DNA from: an uncultured Pelagibacteraceae bacterium
GTDB taxonomy: Bacteria > Pseudomonadota > Alphaproteobacteria > Pelagibacterales > Pelagibacteraceae
Length of the DNA stretch: 64,000 nt
Reading direction: 5' to 3'
Assembly: GCA_902558435.1 (NCBI GenBank)
Contig: CACEDU010000005.1
Location: 1 to 64,000 of the forward strand
Shown piece after piece: positions 52,685 to 62,516 of this stretch. Position 1 is the stretch's first letter. Each line of letters begins with the position of its first letter. The position numbers and the translations under genes are program-made. Below the pieces are notes generated by a model. It did no database searches and had not been told where the DNA came from. It saw only the letters and a program-made list of their open reading frames with translations.

Positions 52685-52822
52685 TTATTTTATATATTTT
52701 TTAAGTACTAAACTTAAAAACGAGAGCAAAATTGCAGCAATTACATCAAGAAGTGGTGTTGCTTGAGGATAACCAAAGTTCCACAATACAACCCCTATAA
52801 GCCAAATTATATATATTTTCAT
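52685..52822 (-). CDS. Tiny membrane protein, 45 residues
   Basis: The minus-strand frame from ATG 52822 to the stop at 52685 encodes a 45-residue protein with two hydrophobic segments (IYIIWLIGVVLWNFGY and LLDVIAAILLSFLSLVL) and a basic end (KKYIK). It fills the gap between the DUF3047 gene and the thioesterase gene. It is similar in size and layout to the small protein at 54840. I know no family. It is probably real, because a clean two-segment pattern is unlikely by chance in a 190-bp gap. Confidence 0.6.
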   Translation of the reverse strand: MKIYIIWLIGVVLWNFGYPQATPLLDVIAAILLSFLSLVLKKYIK

Positions 52823-52876
52823 AAACAAATAATCATTAGTATATATATTCCTTGTCTTTGATAATATATTTTTAAT

Positions 52877-53269
52877 ATGGAATTTAAATCAAACTTTAAA
52901 GTTTACTATGAAGACACTGATAGTGGAGGAGTAGTTTATTATGCTAATTATTTGAAATTTTTGGAACGAGCTAGAACAGATGCAATCACATCTTTAAATT
53001 TTAGTAATAAAAATCTTATAGAAAAATTCGGGATTTATATAATAGTTAAATCTTGCAACTTAAATTTCAATAAACCTGCAAAACTTGAAGACAATTTAAA
53101 TATTATTTCTAAAGTGTTAGAAGTTAAAAATGTATCAATAAGAATGAAACAGCATATTTTTGTGAATGATAGTATGATTGTTGAGGCTGAAATATTATTA
53201 GCTTCAGTAGATGAAAAGGGTAAACCATCAAAACTTCCAGTAGAATTTAAAAATCAATTGATTAAATGA
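52877..53269 (+). CDS. ybgC: Acyl-CoA thioesterase, YbgC family
   Basis: The 130-residue hot-dog-fold protein has the active-site sequence YYEDTDSGGVVYYANYLKFL near the N-terminus, with Asp as catalytic residue. It hydrolyses short acyl-CoA and is usually found with tol-pal genes, which are not in this window. Its 3' end overlaps the convergent uracil-DNA glycosylase gene by 8 bases. Confidence 0.93.
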   Translation: MEFKSNFKVYYEDTDSGGVVYYANYLKFLERARTDAITSLNFSNKNLIEKFGIYIIVKSCNLNFNKPAKLEDNLNIISKVLEVKNVSIRMKQHIFVNDSMIVEAEILLASVDEKGKPSKLPVEFKNQLIK

Positions 53270-53936
53270 CTTTTTTAACCTTAAGAAATAAATTAGTCAT
53301 TTTATTAACATCAATTCTTCCAGTGTTAACATTTCTAGGACTTGGGTGATAAGATCCGACTAATAAAATGTTATTTGGCAGCTTAAAAAATTTACTGTGT
53401 CCAAATTTAATATTATTTTCTATTTTAAATTGTTTTTTATAAAACTCTATACACGCATCAAAAGCTATTTTTCCAAGAGCAATAATAATTTTTAAATTAT
53501 CTAAGTTTTCAATTTCATTTTTAAAATATTTAAAACAATTATTAAGTTCATTTCTAGTTGGCTTATCTCCTGGAGGAACACATTTTAATGCAGTAGTTAT
53601 AAAACTATCATTTAGTATCAAGCCATCATTTCTGTGAACTGAATTTGATTTGTTTGATAGTTTAGCTTTATGGAGGCATTTATACAAAAATTCAGATGAT
53701 CTATCACCTGTAAAAACTCTTCCAGTTCTATTCCCACCGTGAGCAGCAGGGGCTAAACCAACTAATAAAATTCTTGCTTTTCGGTCACCAAAACCTGTTA
53801 TTGGTTTTCCCCAATATTTCTCATTGATATATTGTTTTCTTTTATCTTTTGCTATCTGGGTTCTAAAGCTTACAAGTCTTGGACATTTCTTACAATTTAT
53901 TATTGAGTTTTCAAGTTTTTTAAAACTTTTTTTCAT
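53262..53936 (-). CDS. Family 5 (UDGb) uracil-DNA glycosylase
   Basis: The 224-residue protein has four Cys (15, 18, 119, 134) spaced to hold a 4Fe-4S cluster. Motif A is GLAPAAHGGNRTGRVFTGDR and motif B is HPSPRNVNTGR, which mark the UDGb family. It removes uracil and other deaminated bases from DNA. It is divergent from the HIBADH-like gene across about 48 bp. Confidence 0.92.
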   Translation of the reverse strand: MKKSFKKLENSIINCKKCPRLVSFRTQIAKDKRKQYINEKYWGKPITGFGDRKARILLVGLAPAAHGGNRTGRVFTGDRSSEFLYKCLHKAKLSNKSNSVHRNDGLILNDSFITTALKCVPPGDKPTRNELNNCFKYFKNEIENLDNLKIIIALGKIAFDACIEFYKKQFKIENNIKFGHSKFFKLPNNILLVGSYHPSPRNVNTGRIDVNKMTNLFLKVKKVI

Positions 53937-53984
53937 AAATATTAATTTTTAATCAAAGAGTCTTATACTATATTATTTAAAATT

Positions 53985-54839
53985 ATGAATGTAGGTTTTA
54001 TTGGTGTTGGCTATATGGGTTATGGAATAGCCAAAAATATTTTAAAAAAAGGAAACAATTTATTTGTTATCGCAAATAAAAAAAGAGCACCTATTGATAA
54101 GATTGTAAAAGATGGAGCAAAAGAGGTTAAAAGCTACAATGAGTTATGTGAAAAGAATTTAGATGCCTTATTTCTTTGTGTAACCAATACACCCATAGCT
54201 ATAAGTATTGCAGAAAAATTATCTAATTTATTAAAAGACAGTACATTAATTGTTGACGTTACAACACATAACCAAAATGGATCAATTAAAATGGAACAAA
54301 TTTTTGCAAAACAAAAAATTAGTTATGTTGAATGTCCTGTAATGGGAGGACCTGTTCAAGCAGAGGAAGGCGTTTGTGGAGGAATTGTTGGTGCTTCTGA
54401 TGAAAATTTTAAAAAGGCCGAAATTTATTTAAAAACTTTTTGCAAAGATTATTTTCATTTTGGTGAGGTAGGCAAAGGAGCAAAGTCAAAGTTATTAAAT
54501 AATTTTTTGTCACTAGGCACAGCTACAAATGTTATAGAGTTCATCAAGAGTGCAAAAAAATTAGATATTAATTTAAAAAAACTTTTCGCAGTAGCAAAAT
54601 TAGGATCTGGAAACTCAACAGCCTTAAATAGAATTTTCGATAATGTCCTTAAGGACGATTATACTGGATTTAAATTTTCAACTTCCAACACTTTAAAAGA
54701 TCTTACCTATATACATGAAATGCTCAAAGATTTAGGTAATGCAGAAAAATTAGCTGATGTAAAAAAGTCTATTTACAAAAAAGCAGTAGATGACGGTAAT
54801 GGAGATCTTTTCATAAGTGAACTAATACAAAAAGATTAA
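53985..54839 (+). CDS. NAD(P)-dependent beta-hydroxyacid dehydrogenase (HIBADH-like)
   Basis: The 284-residue protein has the Rossmann GFIGVGYMGYGIAKNIL, the substrate-binding CPVMGGPVQAEEG and the catalytic Lys in GAKSKLLNNFLSLG. It is a paralogue-type relative of the protein at 44378 but quite different in sequence. The substrate is unknown. It is convergent with the small membrane protein gene, with the stops adjoining. Confidence 0.88.
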   Translation: MNVGFIGVGYMGYGIAKNILKKGNNLFVIANKKRAPIDKIVKDGAKEVKSYNELCEKNLDALFLCVTNTPIAISIAEKLSNLLKDSTLIVDVTTHNQNGSIKMEQIFAKQKISYVECPVMGGPVQAEEGVCGGIVGASDENFKKAEIYLKTFCKDYFHFGEVGKGAKSKLLNNFLSLGTATNVIEFIKSAKKLDINLKKLFAVAKLGSGNSTALNRIFDNVLKDDYTGFKFSTSNTLKDLTYIHEMLKDLGNAEKLADVKKSIYKKAVDDGNGDLFISELIQKD

Positions 54840-55010
54840 TTATTCATTTTTTTTATCAGCAAATACAATAGCTATAAGCAATAATGCAGTCCAAAACATT
54901 GCCGCTAAACTTTTGATAGCACTCGTTTCAGCACCCCATAAATCAAAAACAAATGCTCCAATAAGAATTCCAATTATATAAATTATTACTACTAATCTAG
55001 TCTGAGTCAT
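54840..55010 (-). CDS. Tiny membrane protein, 56 residues
   Basis: The minus-strand frame from ATG 55010 to the stop at 54840 encodes a 56-residue protein with two hydrophobic segments (LVVIIYIIGILIGAFVF and SLAAMFWTALLLIAIVF) and a charged end (ADKKNE). Its start overlaps the end of the DUF1289 gene by 14 bases, so it is co-transcribed with it. The function is unknown. The layout resembles the small protein at 52685. Confidence 0.72.
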   Translation of the reverse strand: MTQTRLVVIIYIIGILIGAFVFDLWGAETSAIKSLAAMFWTALLLIAIVFADKKNE

Positions 55011-55254
55011 TTAGTTGTTTCTTTTTAAATAGTGATATTCCATTATTTTTTTTATGATCATAAGATTCTCTAAAACTTTCCAACTGCCATCCTAGCATCC
55101 TCTTTTGAATATCTTCTAAATTTTGTTTTTTCCACTCATCACTTGTATTTTGGTCTTTCCAAATCTTCTTTTCATCATTGTCTCTTCCACAGCCATAGCA
55201 ATATCCAGTTACAGGATCCATTTTGCAAATACTTATACAAGGCGAAATTATCAT
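54997..55254 (-). CDS. DUF1289-family Cys-rich protein
   Basis: The 85-residue protein has the DUF1289 signature SPCISICKMDPVTGYCYGCG with four Cys that could bind a metal ion, followed by a helical WKDQNTSDEWKKQN stretch. It is a common alphaproteobacterial small protein with no firm function. It shares an operon with the downstream tiny membrane protein. Confidence 0.9.
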   Translation of the reverse strand: MIISPCISICKMDPVTGYCYGCGRDNDEKKIWKDQNTSDEWKKQNLEDIQKRMLGWQLESFRESYDHKKNNGISLFKKKQLNDSD

Positions 55255-55335
55255 TTTTTTATATATTTATATCTTTTTACACTATTATTCTGATTGGACA
55301 AATTAGATCAATACTATATAAAACACCATAAATTT

Positions 55336-55420
55336 GGGCGAGTGGCGGAATTGGTAGACGCGTTGGTCTTAGGAACCAATAGTGCAAGCTGTGAAGGTTC
55401 GAGTCCTTTCTCGCCTACCA
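55336..55420 (+). tRNA. tRNA-Leu (anticodon UAG)
   Basis: The acceptor arms GGGCGAG (55336-55342) and CTCGCCT pair, with a GU pair at the top. The anticodon loop CTTAGGA gives UAG. The variable arm is long, as expected for Leu, the T arm has GGTTCGAGTCC, and the gene ends in ACCA. It sits just ahead of tig. Confidence 0.95.
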
Positions 55421-55430
55421 TATAAAAAAT

Positions 55431-56888
55431 ATGAAAGTAACAGTAGAAAATAAAAAAGGTTTAGAAAAAGATCTTAAAGTATTCATAGACAAAAAAACTA
55501 TCTCAGGCTTTATGGATGAGAAGTATGAAGAAATAAGAAAGGATGTTGTAATAAAGGGTTTCAGACCTGGTAAGGTACCTACTGAAATATTAAAAAGACA
55601 ATTTGGTAAAGCTGTTTACGGTGAAGTAATTGATAAGTTGCTAAAAGATACAACAACAAAAGCTTTAGAAGAAAATAAGATCAAACCAGCCGGACAACCT
55701 AAAATAGATTTAAAGTCTTTTGGTGAAGGTAAAGATTTAGAATACATTATTTCAGTTACCGAACTACCCAAAGTTTCTGCTAAAGGATTAAGCTCAATTA
55801 AAGTAATTGAGTATGTTGTAAAAATTGATCCAAAAGAAACAGATAAAAGAATTAGTGAAATTGCAAAAAGTCAAAATAATTTTAAAGATGCAGAAGCAAA
55901 TTATAGCTCAAAATTGAATGATCTTGTAATTTTTGATTATAAAGGAACTATTGACGGCAAAGAATTTAAGGGTAACGAGGGTAAAAATACTCAATTAGTT
56001 CTTGGAAAAGATTTGTTTATAAAAGGTTTTGATAAACAATTAGAAGGCGTTAAATCAGGTGACACAAAAAATGTAGAAGTAAATCTTCCTGAAAATTTTC
56101 CTGAAAAAGACCTTATTAATAAAAATGCTGTGTTTGAATGTAAGATTACAGCAGTGAGGATTCCAGAAGAAGTAAAAGTTAATGATGATTTTGCTAAAAA
56201 TATGGGTGCCAAAGATTTAGCAAATTTAAAAGAACTGATCTCAAAACAAATTAATGATGAATATAAAAACTCATTAAATATGATTACAAAGAAAAGTATT
56301 CTTGAGCAAATAGAAAAAGAAAAACTTGAACAATTACCTCGTAATCTAATTGAACAGGAGATTAAAATATTATCTCAAGGAATGAAGGAAGATGAAGTTA
56401 AAAAAAACCAAAAATCATTAGAGGACCAAGCTAAAAAAAGAATTAAAACTGGATTAATCTTAAATGCTTTTGGTGAAGAAAATAAAATTAACGTTTCCCA
56501 AGAGGAAATAAATGTAGAAATACAAAAACAATTTAGAATGATGCCAGGTCAAGAAAAGATTGTCAAAGATTATTATGAACAAAATCCAGCAGCCATAGAT
56601 AGTTTAAGGGGACAAATTTACGAAGAAAAAATAATAGAAGAAATAAAGAAAAAAGCAAATATTACTAAAAAAGAAATTACCAAAGAAGAAGCTGAGAAAA
56701 TTTTAAAACAAGAAAATGAAAATAACATTAAAGAGCAAGCTAAACTTGCTAAAGAAGATGGAGATGAAAAAAATAAGAAAAAAACAGATCCTAAAAAAAA
56801 AGAGGTAAAAACAAAATCTAAAGAAACTAAAAAAACTAAAACTCCCGCATCAAAACCTAAAAAAGCAAAAAAGGTTAGCAAAAAGTAA
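55431..56888 (+). CDS. tig: Trigger factor
   Basis: The 485-residue ribosome-bound chaperone has the N-terminal domain with the ribosome-docking GFRPGKVP, the FKBP isomerase domain (about 160-245; [14 protein letters not shown]) and the C-terminal helical arms. The last 65 residues or so are an extra Lys/Glu-rich tail rich in KKK and KTK, making it longer than the usual 430. The tail is low-complexity and likely disordered. It begins the tig-clpP-clpX-lon chaperone/protease cluster. Confidence 0.96.
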   Translation: MKVTVENKKGLEKDLKVFIDKKTISGFMDEKYEEIRKDVVIKGFRPGKVPTEILKRQFGKAVYGEVIDKLLKDTTTKALEENKIKPAGQPKIDLKSFGEGKDLEYIISVTELPKVSAKGLSSIKVIEYVVKIDPKETDKRISEIAKSQNNFKDAEANYSSKLNDLVIFDYKGTIDGKEFKGNEGKNTQLVLGKDLFIKGFDKQLEGVKSGDTKNVEVNLPENFPEKDLINKNAVFECKITAVRIPEEVKVNDDFAKNMGAKDLANLKELISKQINDEYKNSLNMITKKSILEQIEKEKLEQLPRNLIEQEIKILSQGMKEDEVKKNQKSLEDQAKKRIKTGLILNAFGEENKINVSQEEINVEIQKQFRMMPGQEKIVKDYYEQNPAAIDSLRGQIYEEKIIEEIKKKANITKKEITKEEAEKILKQENENNIKEQAKLAKEDGDEKNKKKTDPKKKEVKTKSKETKKTKTPASKPKKAKKVSKK

Positions 56889-56906
56889 TCACAAGTTGTA
56901 TAAGAT

Positions 56907-56921
56907 TAATCGAATCGATTA
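56907..56921. repeat. Inverted repeat at the clpP start codon
   Basis: TAATCGAATCGATTA is a perfect 7-1-7 inverted repeat whose last base is the A of the clpP start codon. No Shine-Dalgarno sequence is seen ahead of clpP. It may be a regulator site or an mRNA hairpin that covers the start. It could also be chance in AT-rich DNA. Confidence 0.5.
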
Positions 56922-57532
56922 TGACTAATAAAATTCCAGAACAGCTAAATACTCTTATACCTATGGTTGTTGAACAATCCAGTAGAGGAGAAAGAGCTTA
57001 TGATATTTATTCAAGGCTACTTAAAGAAAGAATAGTATTCGTGGTTGGTCCGATTAATGATGCAGTCGCATCATTAGTCACCGCACAATTATTATTTTTA
57101 GAGTCTGAAGATCCAAAAAAAGAAATTTCTTTATACATTAATAGTCCTGGAGGGCTTGTAACAGCTGGACTTGGTATTTATGACACTATGCAATACATCA
57201 AACCAGAAATAAGTACTTTGTGCATTGGACAAGCAGCAAGTATGGGTTCATTTTTATTATCGGCAGGGTCTAAGGGAAAAAGATTTTCATTACCAAATTC
57301 AAGAATAATGGTACACCAACCTTCAGCTGGGTTTCAAGGACAGGCTACAGATATAGAAATTCATGCTAATGAAGTTTTGTCTTTGAAAAAAAGACTAAAT
57401 GAAATTTATTCAAAACATACTGGAAAATCTGTAGATGAAATTAAATCTGCGTTGGAGAGAGACAACTTTATGACGCCAGATAATGCAAAAAATTTTGGTT
57501 TAATAGATAAAGTAGTAGAAAAAAGAGAATAA
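56921..57532 (+). CDS. clpP: ATP-dependent Clp protease proteolytic subunit
   Basis: The 203-residue serine protease has its catalytic triad at Ser107 ([11 protein letters not shown]), His132 (MVHQPSAG) and Asp181 (ERDNFM). Fourteen copies form the barrel that degrades proteins unfolded by ClpX. It sits between tig and clpX, the usual gene order. Confidence 0.98.
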   Translation: MTNKIPEQLNTLIPMVVEQSSRGERAYDIYSRLLKERIVFVVGPINDAVASLVTAQLLFLESEDPKKEISLYINSPGGLVTAGLGIYDTMQYIKPEISTLCIGQAASMGSFLLSAGSKGKRFSLPNSRIMVHQPSAGFQGQATDIEIHANEVLSLKKRLNEIYSKHTGKSVDEIKSALERDNFMTPDNAKNFGLIDKVVEKRE

Positions 57533-57620
57533 GTCACAATATATAGCTTCTTCACAACCTCTACTTGATTACATCATACTTAATGTATTAAAGTATATAT
57601 ATTGATTCGAATTAGAAATT

Positions 57621-58880
57621 ATGAGCAACAATAAAAATATTCTTTACTGTTCCTTTTGTGGAAAAAGCCAACATGAGGTAAGAAAATTAATCGCTGGACC
57701 AACAGTATTCATTTGTGATGAATGTGTTGAACTATGCATGGATATCATAAAAGAGGAAAGCAAAGATAATTTTGTTAAACATCAAGATGGTCTACCTTTG
57801 CCAAAAGAAATTTGCAAAGTTCTTGACGATTATGTAATTGGACAATCTCATGCAAAAAAAGTTTTATCTGTTGCAGTGCATAATCATTATAAAAGATTAA
57901 ATTACGAAAATAAGACAAGTAAAAATGTTGAACTTTCAAAATCAAATATTTTACTAGTTGGACCTACTGGTTGCGGAAAAACTTTGCTTGCACAAACTCT
58001 TGCAAGAATACTAGATGTACCTTTTACAATGGCTGATGCAACCACCTTAACTGAGGCTGGTTATGTAGGTGAAGATGTTGAAAATATAATATTAAAATTA
58101 TTACAAGCGGCTGACTACAATGTTGAAAAAGCTCAAAGAGGAATTGTTTACATTGACGAAGTTGATAAAATTAGTAGAAAATCAGAGAATCCATCTATAA
58201 CTAGGGATGTCTCTGGAGAAGGTGTTCAGCAAGCTTTATTAAAAATAATGGAAGGCACAGTTGCAAGTGTTCCGCCTCAAGGAGGCAGAAAACATCCACA
58301 ACAAGAATTTTTACAGGTTGATACAACCAATATTTTGTTTATTTGTGGAGGGGCCTTTGCTGGCTTGGATAAAATAATTTCTCAAAGAGATAAAGGATCG
58401 TCAATTGGATTCGGTGCTGAGGTAAAAACTATAGAGGACAAGAAAACTGGAGAATGGATGAAAAATTTGGAGCCAGAAGATTTATTAAAATATGGTCTTA
58501 TTCCAGAGTTTATTGGTCGACTCCCAATCACAGCAACTCTAGAAGACTTGGATGAAAAATCCTTAGTAAAAATTTTAATAGAACCAAAAAACTCACTAAT
58601 AAAACAATATCAAGAATTATTTAGGCTAGAGGGTGTAAAATTAACTTTTAAAGACCAAGCTGTAAAAGATATTGCAAATAAAGCTATTAGTAAAAAAACT
58701 GGTGCAAGAGGATTAAGATCAATCTTAGAAAACTTATTGCTAAAAACTATGTTCGATTTACCAGGGCAGGAAAATATTGAAGAAGTGATTATAGATGCTG
58801 GTGCTACTAAAGGTATATCGCAACCAATAATTGTTCATACAAAGAACAAATCAAAAACAGAAAAGACCACTGCGGCTTAA
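57621..58880 (+). CDS. clpX: ATP-dependent Clp protease ATPase subunit ClpX
   Basis: The 419-residue AAA+ unfoldase has an N-terminal zinc finger (Cys10, Cys13, Cys32, Cys35), Walker A GPTGCGKT, Walker [10 protein letters not shown] and the ClpP-docking IGF loop (SSIGFGAE). It recognises tagged proteins and feeds them to ClpP. An 88-bp gap from clpP may contain its own promoter. Confidence 0.98.
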   Translation: MSNNKNILYCSFCGKSQHEVRKLIAGPTVFICDECVELCMDIIKEESKDNFVKHQDGLPLPKEICKVLDDYVIGQSHAKKVLSVAVHNHYKRLNYENKTSKNVELSKSNILLVGPTGCGKTLLAQTLARILDVPFTMADATTLTEAGYVGEDVENIILKLLQAADYNVEKAQRGIVYIDEVDKISRKSENPSITRDVSGEGVQQALLKIMEGTVASVPPQGGRKHPQQEFLQVDTTNILFICGGAFAGLDKIISQRDKGSSIGFGAEVKTIEDKKTGEWMKNLEPEDLLKYGLIPEFIGRLPITATLEDLDEKSLVKILIEPKNSLIKQYQELFRLEGVKLTFKDQAVKDIANKAISKKTGARGLRSILENLLLKTMFDLPGQENIEEVIIDAGATKGISQPIIVHTKNKSKTEKTTAA

Positions 58881-58943
58881 ATAAGAGTTAATAAGCAAAA
58901 GTTTCCTATTGCATTATAAGATATAATATCCATATTTACAAAT

Positions 58944-61331
58944 ATGGAAGTTAAATTAACACAACCTTTATTACCTTTAAGAGACATAGTTGTATTTCCA
59001 AGTATGGTAATACCTCTGTTTGTTGGAAGAGATAAGTCTATCACAGCATTAAACGAGGTGATGAAGAGTGATAAAAAAATAATTTTAGTTACACAAAAAA
59101 ATTCGGAAGTGGATGATCCTAGAAAAAACGATGTTTTTTCTTATGGATGTGAAAGTAATATATTACAACTATTAAAATTGCCTGATGGAACAGTTAAGGT
59201 TCTTGTAGAGGGAATTAAAAGAGTAAAAATTGTTGATTTCAAGGATGATGAAAAATTTATAACATGTACTTATGAGCATCAAAAAGATATTATTAATAAA
59301 GATGAGGATCTTTTACCCTTAGCATTAACAGCAGTTAGAAGATTGGAAAAACTTACTTCCGTTAATAAAAAAATTTCTTCAGAAACTATAAATAATATAA
59401 AACAACTGAAAGACCCATCAAAAATTGTTGACAACATAGTTTCTAATTTGAACGCATCGATATCAGAAAAACAACAAATATTTGAAACTCTAGATGTAAA
59501 GAAAAGGTTAAATGCAGCTATTAAAATGATGGAAAGCGAGACAAGTATTATTGGTGTTGAAAAAAGAATTAGAGGAAGAGTTAAAACTCAAATGGAGAAA
59601 ACCCAAAGGGAATATTATTTAAATGAGCAATTAAAAGCTATTCAAAAAGAGCTTGGAGAAATTGAAGATGGCAAGGATGAAACAACAAACCTTAAGAAAT
59701 CAATTCAAAAAGCTAAAATGCCAAAAGAAGTTGAGAAGAAATGTATGTCTGAGCTTAAAAAGCTAAAAAATATGAGTCCAATGTCTGCAGAGGCAACAGT
59801 TGTAAGAAATTATTTAGATTGGATGATAGATCTACCATGGTTTAAAAAGGACAATGTTGATATCGATTTGAACAAAGGTCTTAAGATTTTAGATGAAGAT
59901 CATTTTGGCCTTGAAAAAGTAAAAGAAAGGATTATTGAATTTCTAGCAGTTCAAAAAAGAATGGAAAAAATAAAAGGTCCAATTTTGTGTTTAGTAGGAC
60001 CACCTGGTGTAGGAAAAACTTCATTGGGAAAATCCATGGCTAAAGCAACCAATAGACAGTTTATTAGAATGTCTTTGGGTGGAGTAAGGGATGAAGCAGA
60101 AATTAGGGGTCATAGAAGAACATATATAGGATCTTTGCCTGGAAAAATTATTCAGATGATGAAGAAAGCTGGAACAAAAAATCCATTATTCTTATTGGAT
60201 GAAGTTGATAAAATTGGAAATGATTATAGAGGAGACCCTTCATCAGCGTTATTAGAGGCTTTAGATCCTGAGCAAAATACTGCATTCAATGATCATTATT
60301 TAGAGGTTGATTATGATTTGTCAGATGTAATGTTTGTAACTACTGCTAATACCTTAAATATATTACCACCGTTATTAGACAGAATGGAAGTCATTAGAAT
60401 TCCTGGTTATACTGAGGATGAGAAAATAAATATAGCCAATAAATACCTTTTGCCTAAACAGGTAAAAGAAAATGGTGTTAAAGAAGGTGAACTAGACTTA
60501 GCAGATGGCACAATTAAAGAAATCATTAGAAGCTATACAAGAGAGTCAGGTGTACGAAATTTAGAAAGAGAAATTTCAAAAGTAACAAGAAAGGTTGTAA
60601 AAAAAGTAGTAAGTGGAGAGGTTGAAAAGGTAAAAGTGAGTGATGAAAATATTCCAGACTTTTTGGGAATAAAAAAATTTAAATTTGGTGAGGTAGAAGA
60701 AAAGAATAAAACTGGAATTGTAATAGGATTAGCTTGGACTGAAGTAGGAGGAGAAATTCTTAAGATAGAAACTGTAAATATGCCAGGGAAAGGTAGAATG
60801 CAGATAACTGGCAAACTTGGTGATGTGATGCAAGAGTCTGTCAAAGCGGCAAAATCATTTGTTAGATCAAAAAGTTTAGAATATGGAATCATACCACCAT
60901 TTTTTGAAAAAAAAGATTTCCACATTCACGTGCCTGAGGGAGCAACCCCAAAAGATGGACCGTCAGCTGGTATAGCGATGGTTACCTCTATTGTCTCATC
61001 TATAACAAATATTCCAGTAAATAGAGAAATTGCAATGACAGGTGAAGTAACTATAACAGGCCAAGTTTTACAAATTGGAGGATTAAAGGAAAAATTATTA
61101 GCAGCTCATAGGGCTGGAGTTAAAAAAGTATTAATTCCCAAAGAAAATGAAAAAGATTTAGTTGATATACCAAAAAAAGTAAGAGAAGATATTAAAATCA
61201 TACCTGTTGAGACTGCTGACGAAGTGTTAAAAATTGCCCTTACAAAAGAGTTAAAACCAGTAGAATGGACTGAAGTTGATAAGATTTCAGATACAAAAAA
61301 GGATGATAAATCACAAGCTAGTATCCAGTAA
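58944..61331 (+). CDS. lon: ATP-dependent Lon protease
   Basis: The 795-residue protein has the N-terminal substrate-binding domain, the AAA+ module (Walker A GPPGVGKTS, Walker B FLLDEVDKIG) and the C-terminal protease domain with Ser674 (KDGPSAGIAM) and Lys717 (LKEKLLAAHRAG). It degrades misfolded and regulatory proteins. It is the last gene of the tig-clp cluster. Confidence 0.98.
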   Translation: MEVKLTQPLLPLRDIVVFPSMVIPLFVGRDKSITALNEVMKSDKKIILVTQKNSEVDDPRKNDVFSYGCESNILQLLKLPDGTVKVLVEGIKRVKIVDFKDDEKFITCTYEHQKDIINKDEDLLPLALTAVRRLEKLTSVNKKISSETINNIKQLKDPSKIVDNIVSNLNASISEKQQIFETLDVKKRLNAAIKMMESETSIIGVEKRIRGRVKTQMEKTQREYYLNEQLKAIQKELGEIEDGKDETTNLKKSIQKAKMPKEVEKKCMSELKKLKNMSPMSAEATVVRNYLDWMIDLPWFKKDNVDIDLNKGLKILDEDHFGLEKVKERIIEFLAVQKRMEKIKGPILCLVGPPGVGKTSLGKSMAKATNRQFIRMSLGGVRDEAEIRGHRRTYIGSLPGKIIQMMKKAGTKNPLFLLDEVDKIGNDYRGDPSSALLEALDPEQNTAFNDHYLEVDYDLSDVMFVTTANTLNILPPLLDRMEVIRIPGYTEDEKINIANKYLLPKQVKENGVKEGELDLADGTIKEIIRSYTRESGVRNLEREISKVTRKVVKKVVSGEVEKVKVSDENIPDFLGIKKFKFGEVEEKNKTGIVIGLAWTEVGGEILKIETVNMPGKGRMQITGKLGDVMQESVKAAKSFVRSKSLEYGIIPPFFEKKDFHIHVPEGATPKDGPSAGIAMVTSIVSSITNIPVNREIAMTGEVTITGQVLQIGGLKEKLLAAHRAGVKKVLIPKENEKDLVDIPKKVREDIKIIPVETADEVLKIALTKELKPVEWTEVDKISDTKKDDKSQASIQ

Positions 61332-61379
61332 TAAACAATTTACTTTATTAACCTGTTGATGTAAGAGTACCTTGATTTT

Positions 61380-61455
61380 GGGTGGTTAGCTCAGTTGGTA
61401 GAGCATCTCGTTTACACCGAGGGGGTCAAAGGTTCGAGTCCTTTACTACCCACCA
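61380..61455 (+). tRNA. tRNA-Val (anticodon UAC)
   Basis: The acceptor arms GGGTGGT (61380-61386) and ACTACCC (61445-61451) pair. The anticodon loop TTTACAC gives UAC. The T arm has GGTTCGAGTCC, and the gene ends in ACCA. It lies 11 bp before tRNA-Asp. Confidence 0.95.
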
Positions 61456-61466
61456 TTAACACCTGT

Positions 61467-61543
61467 GGGGGTGTAGCTCAGTTGGTTAGAGCACCTGCCT
61501 GTCACGCAGGGGGCCGAGGGTTCGAGTCCCTTCACTCCCGCCA
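61467..61543 (+). tRNA. tRNA-Asp (anticodon GUC)
   Basis: The acceptor arms GGGGGTG (61467-61473) and CACTCCC pair with one GU. The anticodon loop is CTGTCAC with GUC. The T arm has GGTTCGAGTCC, and the gene ends in GCCA. It forms a pair with tRNA-Val upstream of nuoA. Confidence 0.95.
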
Positions 61544-61622
61544 TTATTTAAGTAAAATCGCGCTTAAAAATGTGACATATCTCCACTTTTAGTTGATATA
61601 ATAGTTGTTACATAGGAATCAT

Positions 61623-61991
61623 ATGATTGCGGAATTTTTACAAGAATATCTACCGATAATATTATTTTTGATAATAGCTCTAGGGTTAAGCCTTGCTTTT
61701 GTTGCAATAAATTATATCGCAGCTCCAAAAAGACCTGATCCAGAAAAGCTTTCAGCCTATGAATGTGGTTTTGAACCTTTCAATGACTCTCGTATGGAAT
61801 TTGATGTAAGATTTTATTTGGTAGCAATTTTATTTATAATATTTGATTTAGAAATTGCATTTTTATTCCCATGGGCAATTTCACTTGGTCAAATTGGTTT
61901 ATATGGTTTTTGTTCTATGATGTTATTTTTATTTATTTTAACTGTTGGATTTATTTATGAGTGGAAAAAAGGAGCCTTAGATTGGGAATAA
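61623..61991 (+). CDS. nuoA: NADH-quinone oxidoreductase subunit A
   Basis: The 122-residue membrane protein has three segments, with the family sequence [20 protein letters not shown] and [19 protein letters not shown] between them. It is part of the membrane arm of respiratory complex I near the quinone site. The ATG at 61623 is used, with a TAGGA just upstream; an upstream in-frame start at 61605 has no support. nuoB follows after one base. Confidence 0.96.
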   Translation: MIAEFLQEYLPIILFLIIALGLSLAFVAINYIAAPKRPDPEKLSAYECGFEPFNDSRMEFDVRFYLVAILFIIFDLEIAFLFPWAISLGQIGLYGFCSMMLFLFILTVGFIYEWKKGALDWE

Positions 61992-61992
61992 G

Positions 61993-62514
61993 ATGAATTT
62001 AGAAAATAGAAAAAAAGATATCCCTGAAGAGTTTAAACAACTGGCTCAAGATTTTAGTGATAACGGTTTTATAACAACATCATTAGACAATCTTGTTACT
62101 TGGGCAAGAACTGGTTCATTACATTGGATGACATTTGGTTTAGCTTGTTGTGCCGTAGAAATGATGCAAACATCTATGCCAAGGTATGATCTTGAAAGAT
62201 TTGGTGCAGCACCAAGAGCTTCACCACGTCAATCTGATGTTATGATAGTAGCAGGAACCTTAACAAACAAAATGGCTCCAGCCTTGAGGAAAGTTTATGA
62301 TCAGATGCCAGAACCTAGATATGTCATATCAATGGGTAGTTGCGCTAACGGTGGAGGTTATTATCACTATTCATACTCTGTAGTTAGAGGGTGTGATCGT
62401 GTAGTACCAGTAGATGTATATGTTCCTGGATGTCCTCCTTCTGCTGAAGCTTTATTGTATGGGATATTACAATTGCAGAAAAAAATTAGAAATAAAGGTT
62501 CCCTGGAAAGATAA
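61993..62514 (+). CDS. nuoB: NADH-quinone oxidoreductase subunit B
   Basis: The 173-residue protein holds the terminal N2 iron-sulfur cluster. Its ligands are the tandem Cys52-Cys53 (LACCAVEMM), Cys117 (SMGSCANGG) and Cys147 (VPGCPPS). It passes electrons to quinone in complex I. nuoC follows after 2 bp. Confidence 0.98.
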   Translation: MNLENRKKDIPEEFKQLAQDFSDNGFITTSLDNLVTWARTGSLHWMTFGLACCAVEMMQTSMPRYDLERFGAAPRASPRQSDVMIVAGTLTNKMAPALRKVYDQMPEPRYVISMGSCANGGGYYHYSYSVVRGCDRVVPVDVYVPGCPPSAEALLYGILQLQKKIRNKGSLER

Positions 62515-62516
62515 AA

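Noticed and set aside
61395..61592. 65-residue open frame on the plus strand
   Set aside because: It runs through tRNA-Val and tRNA-Asp; the tRNA folds explain the sequence.
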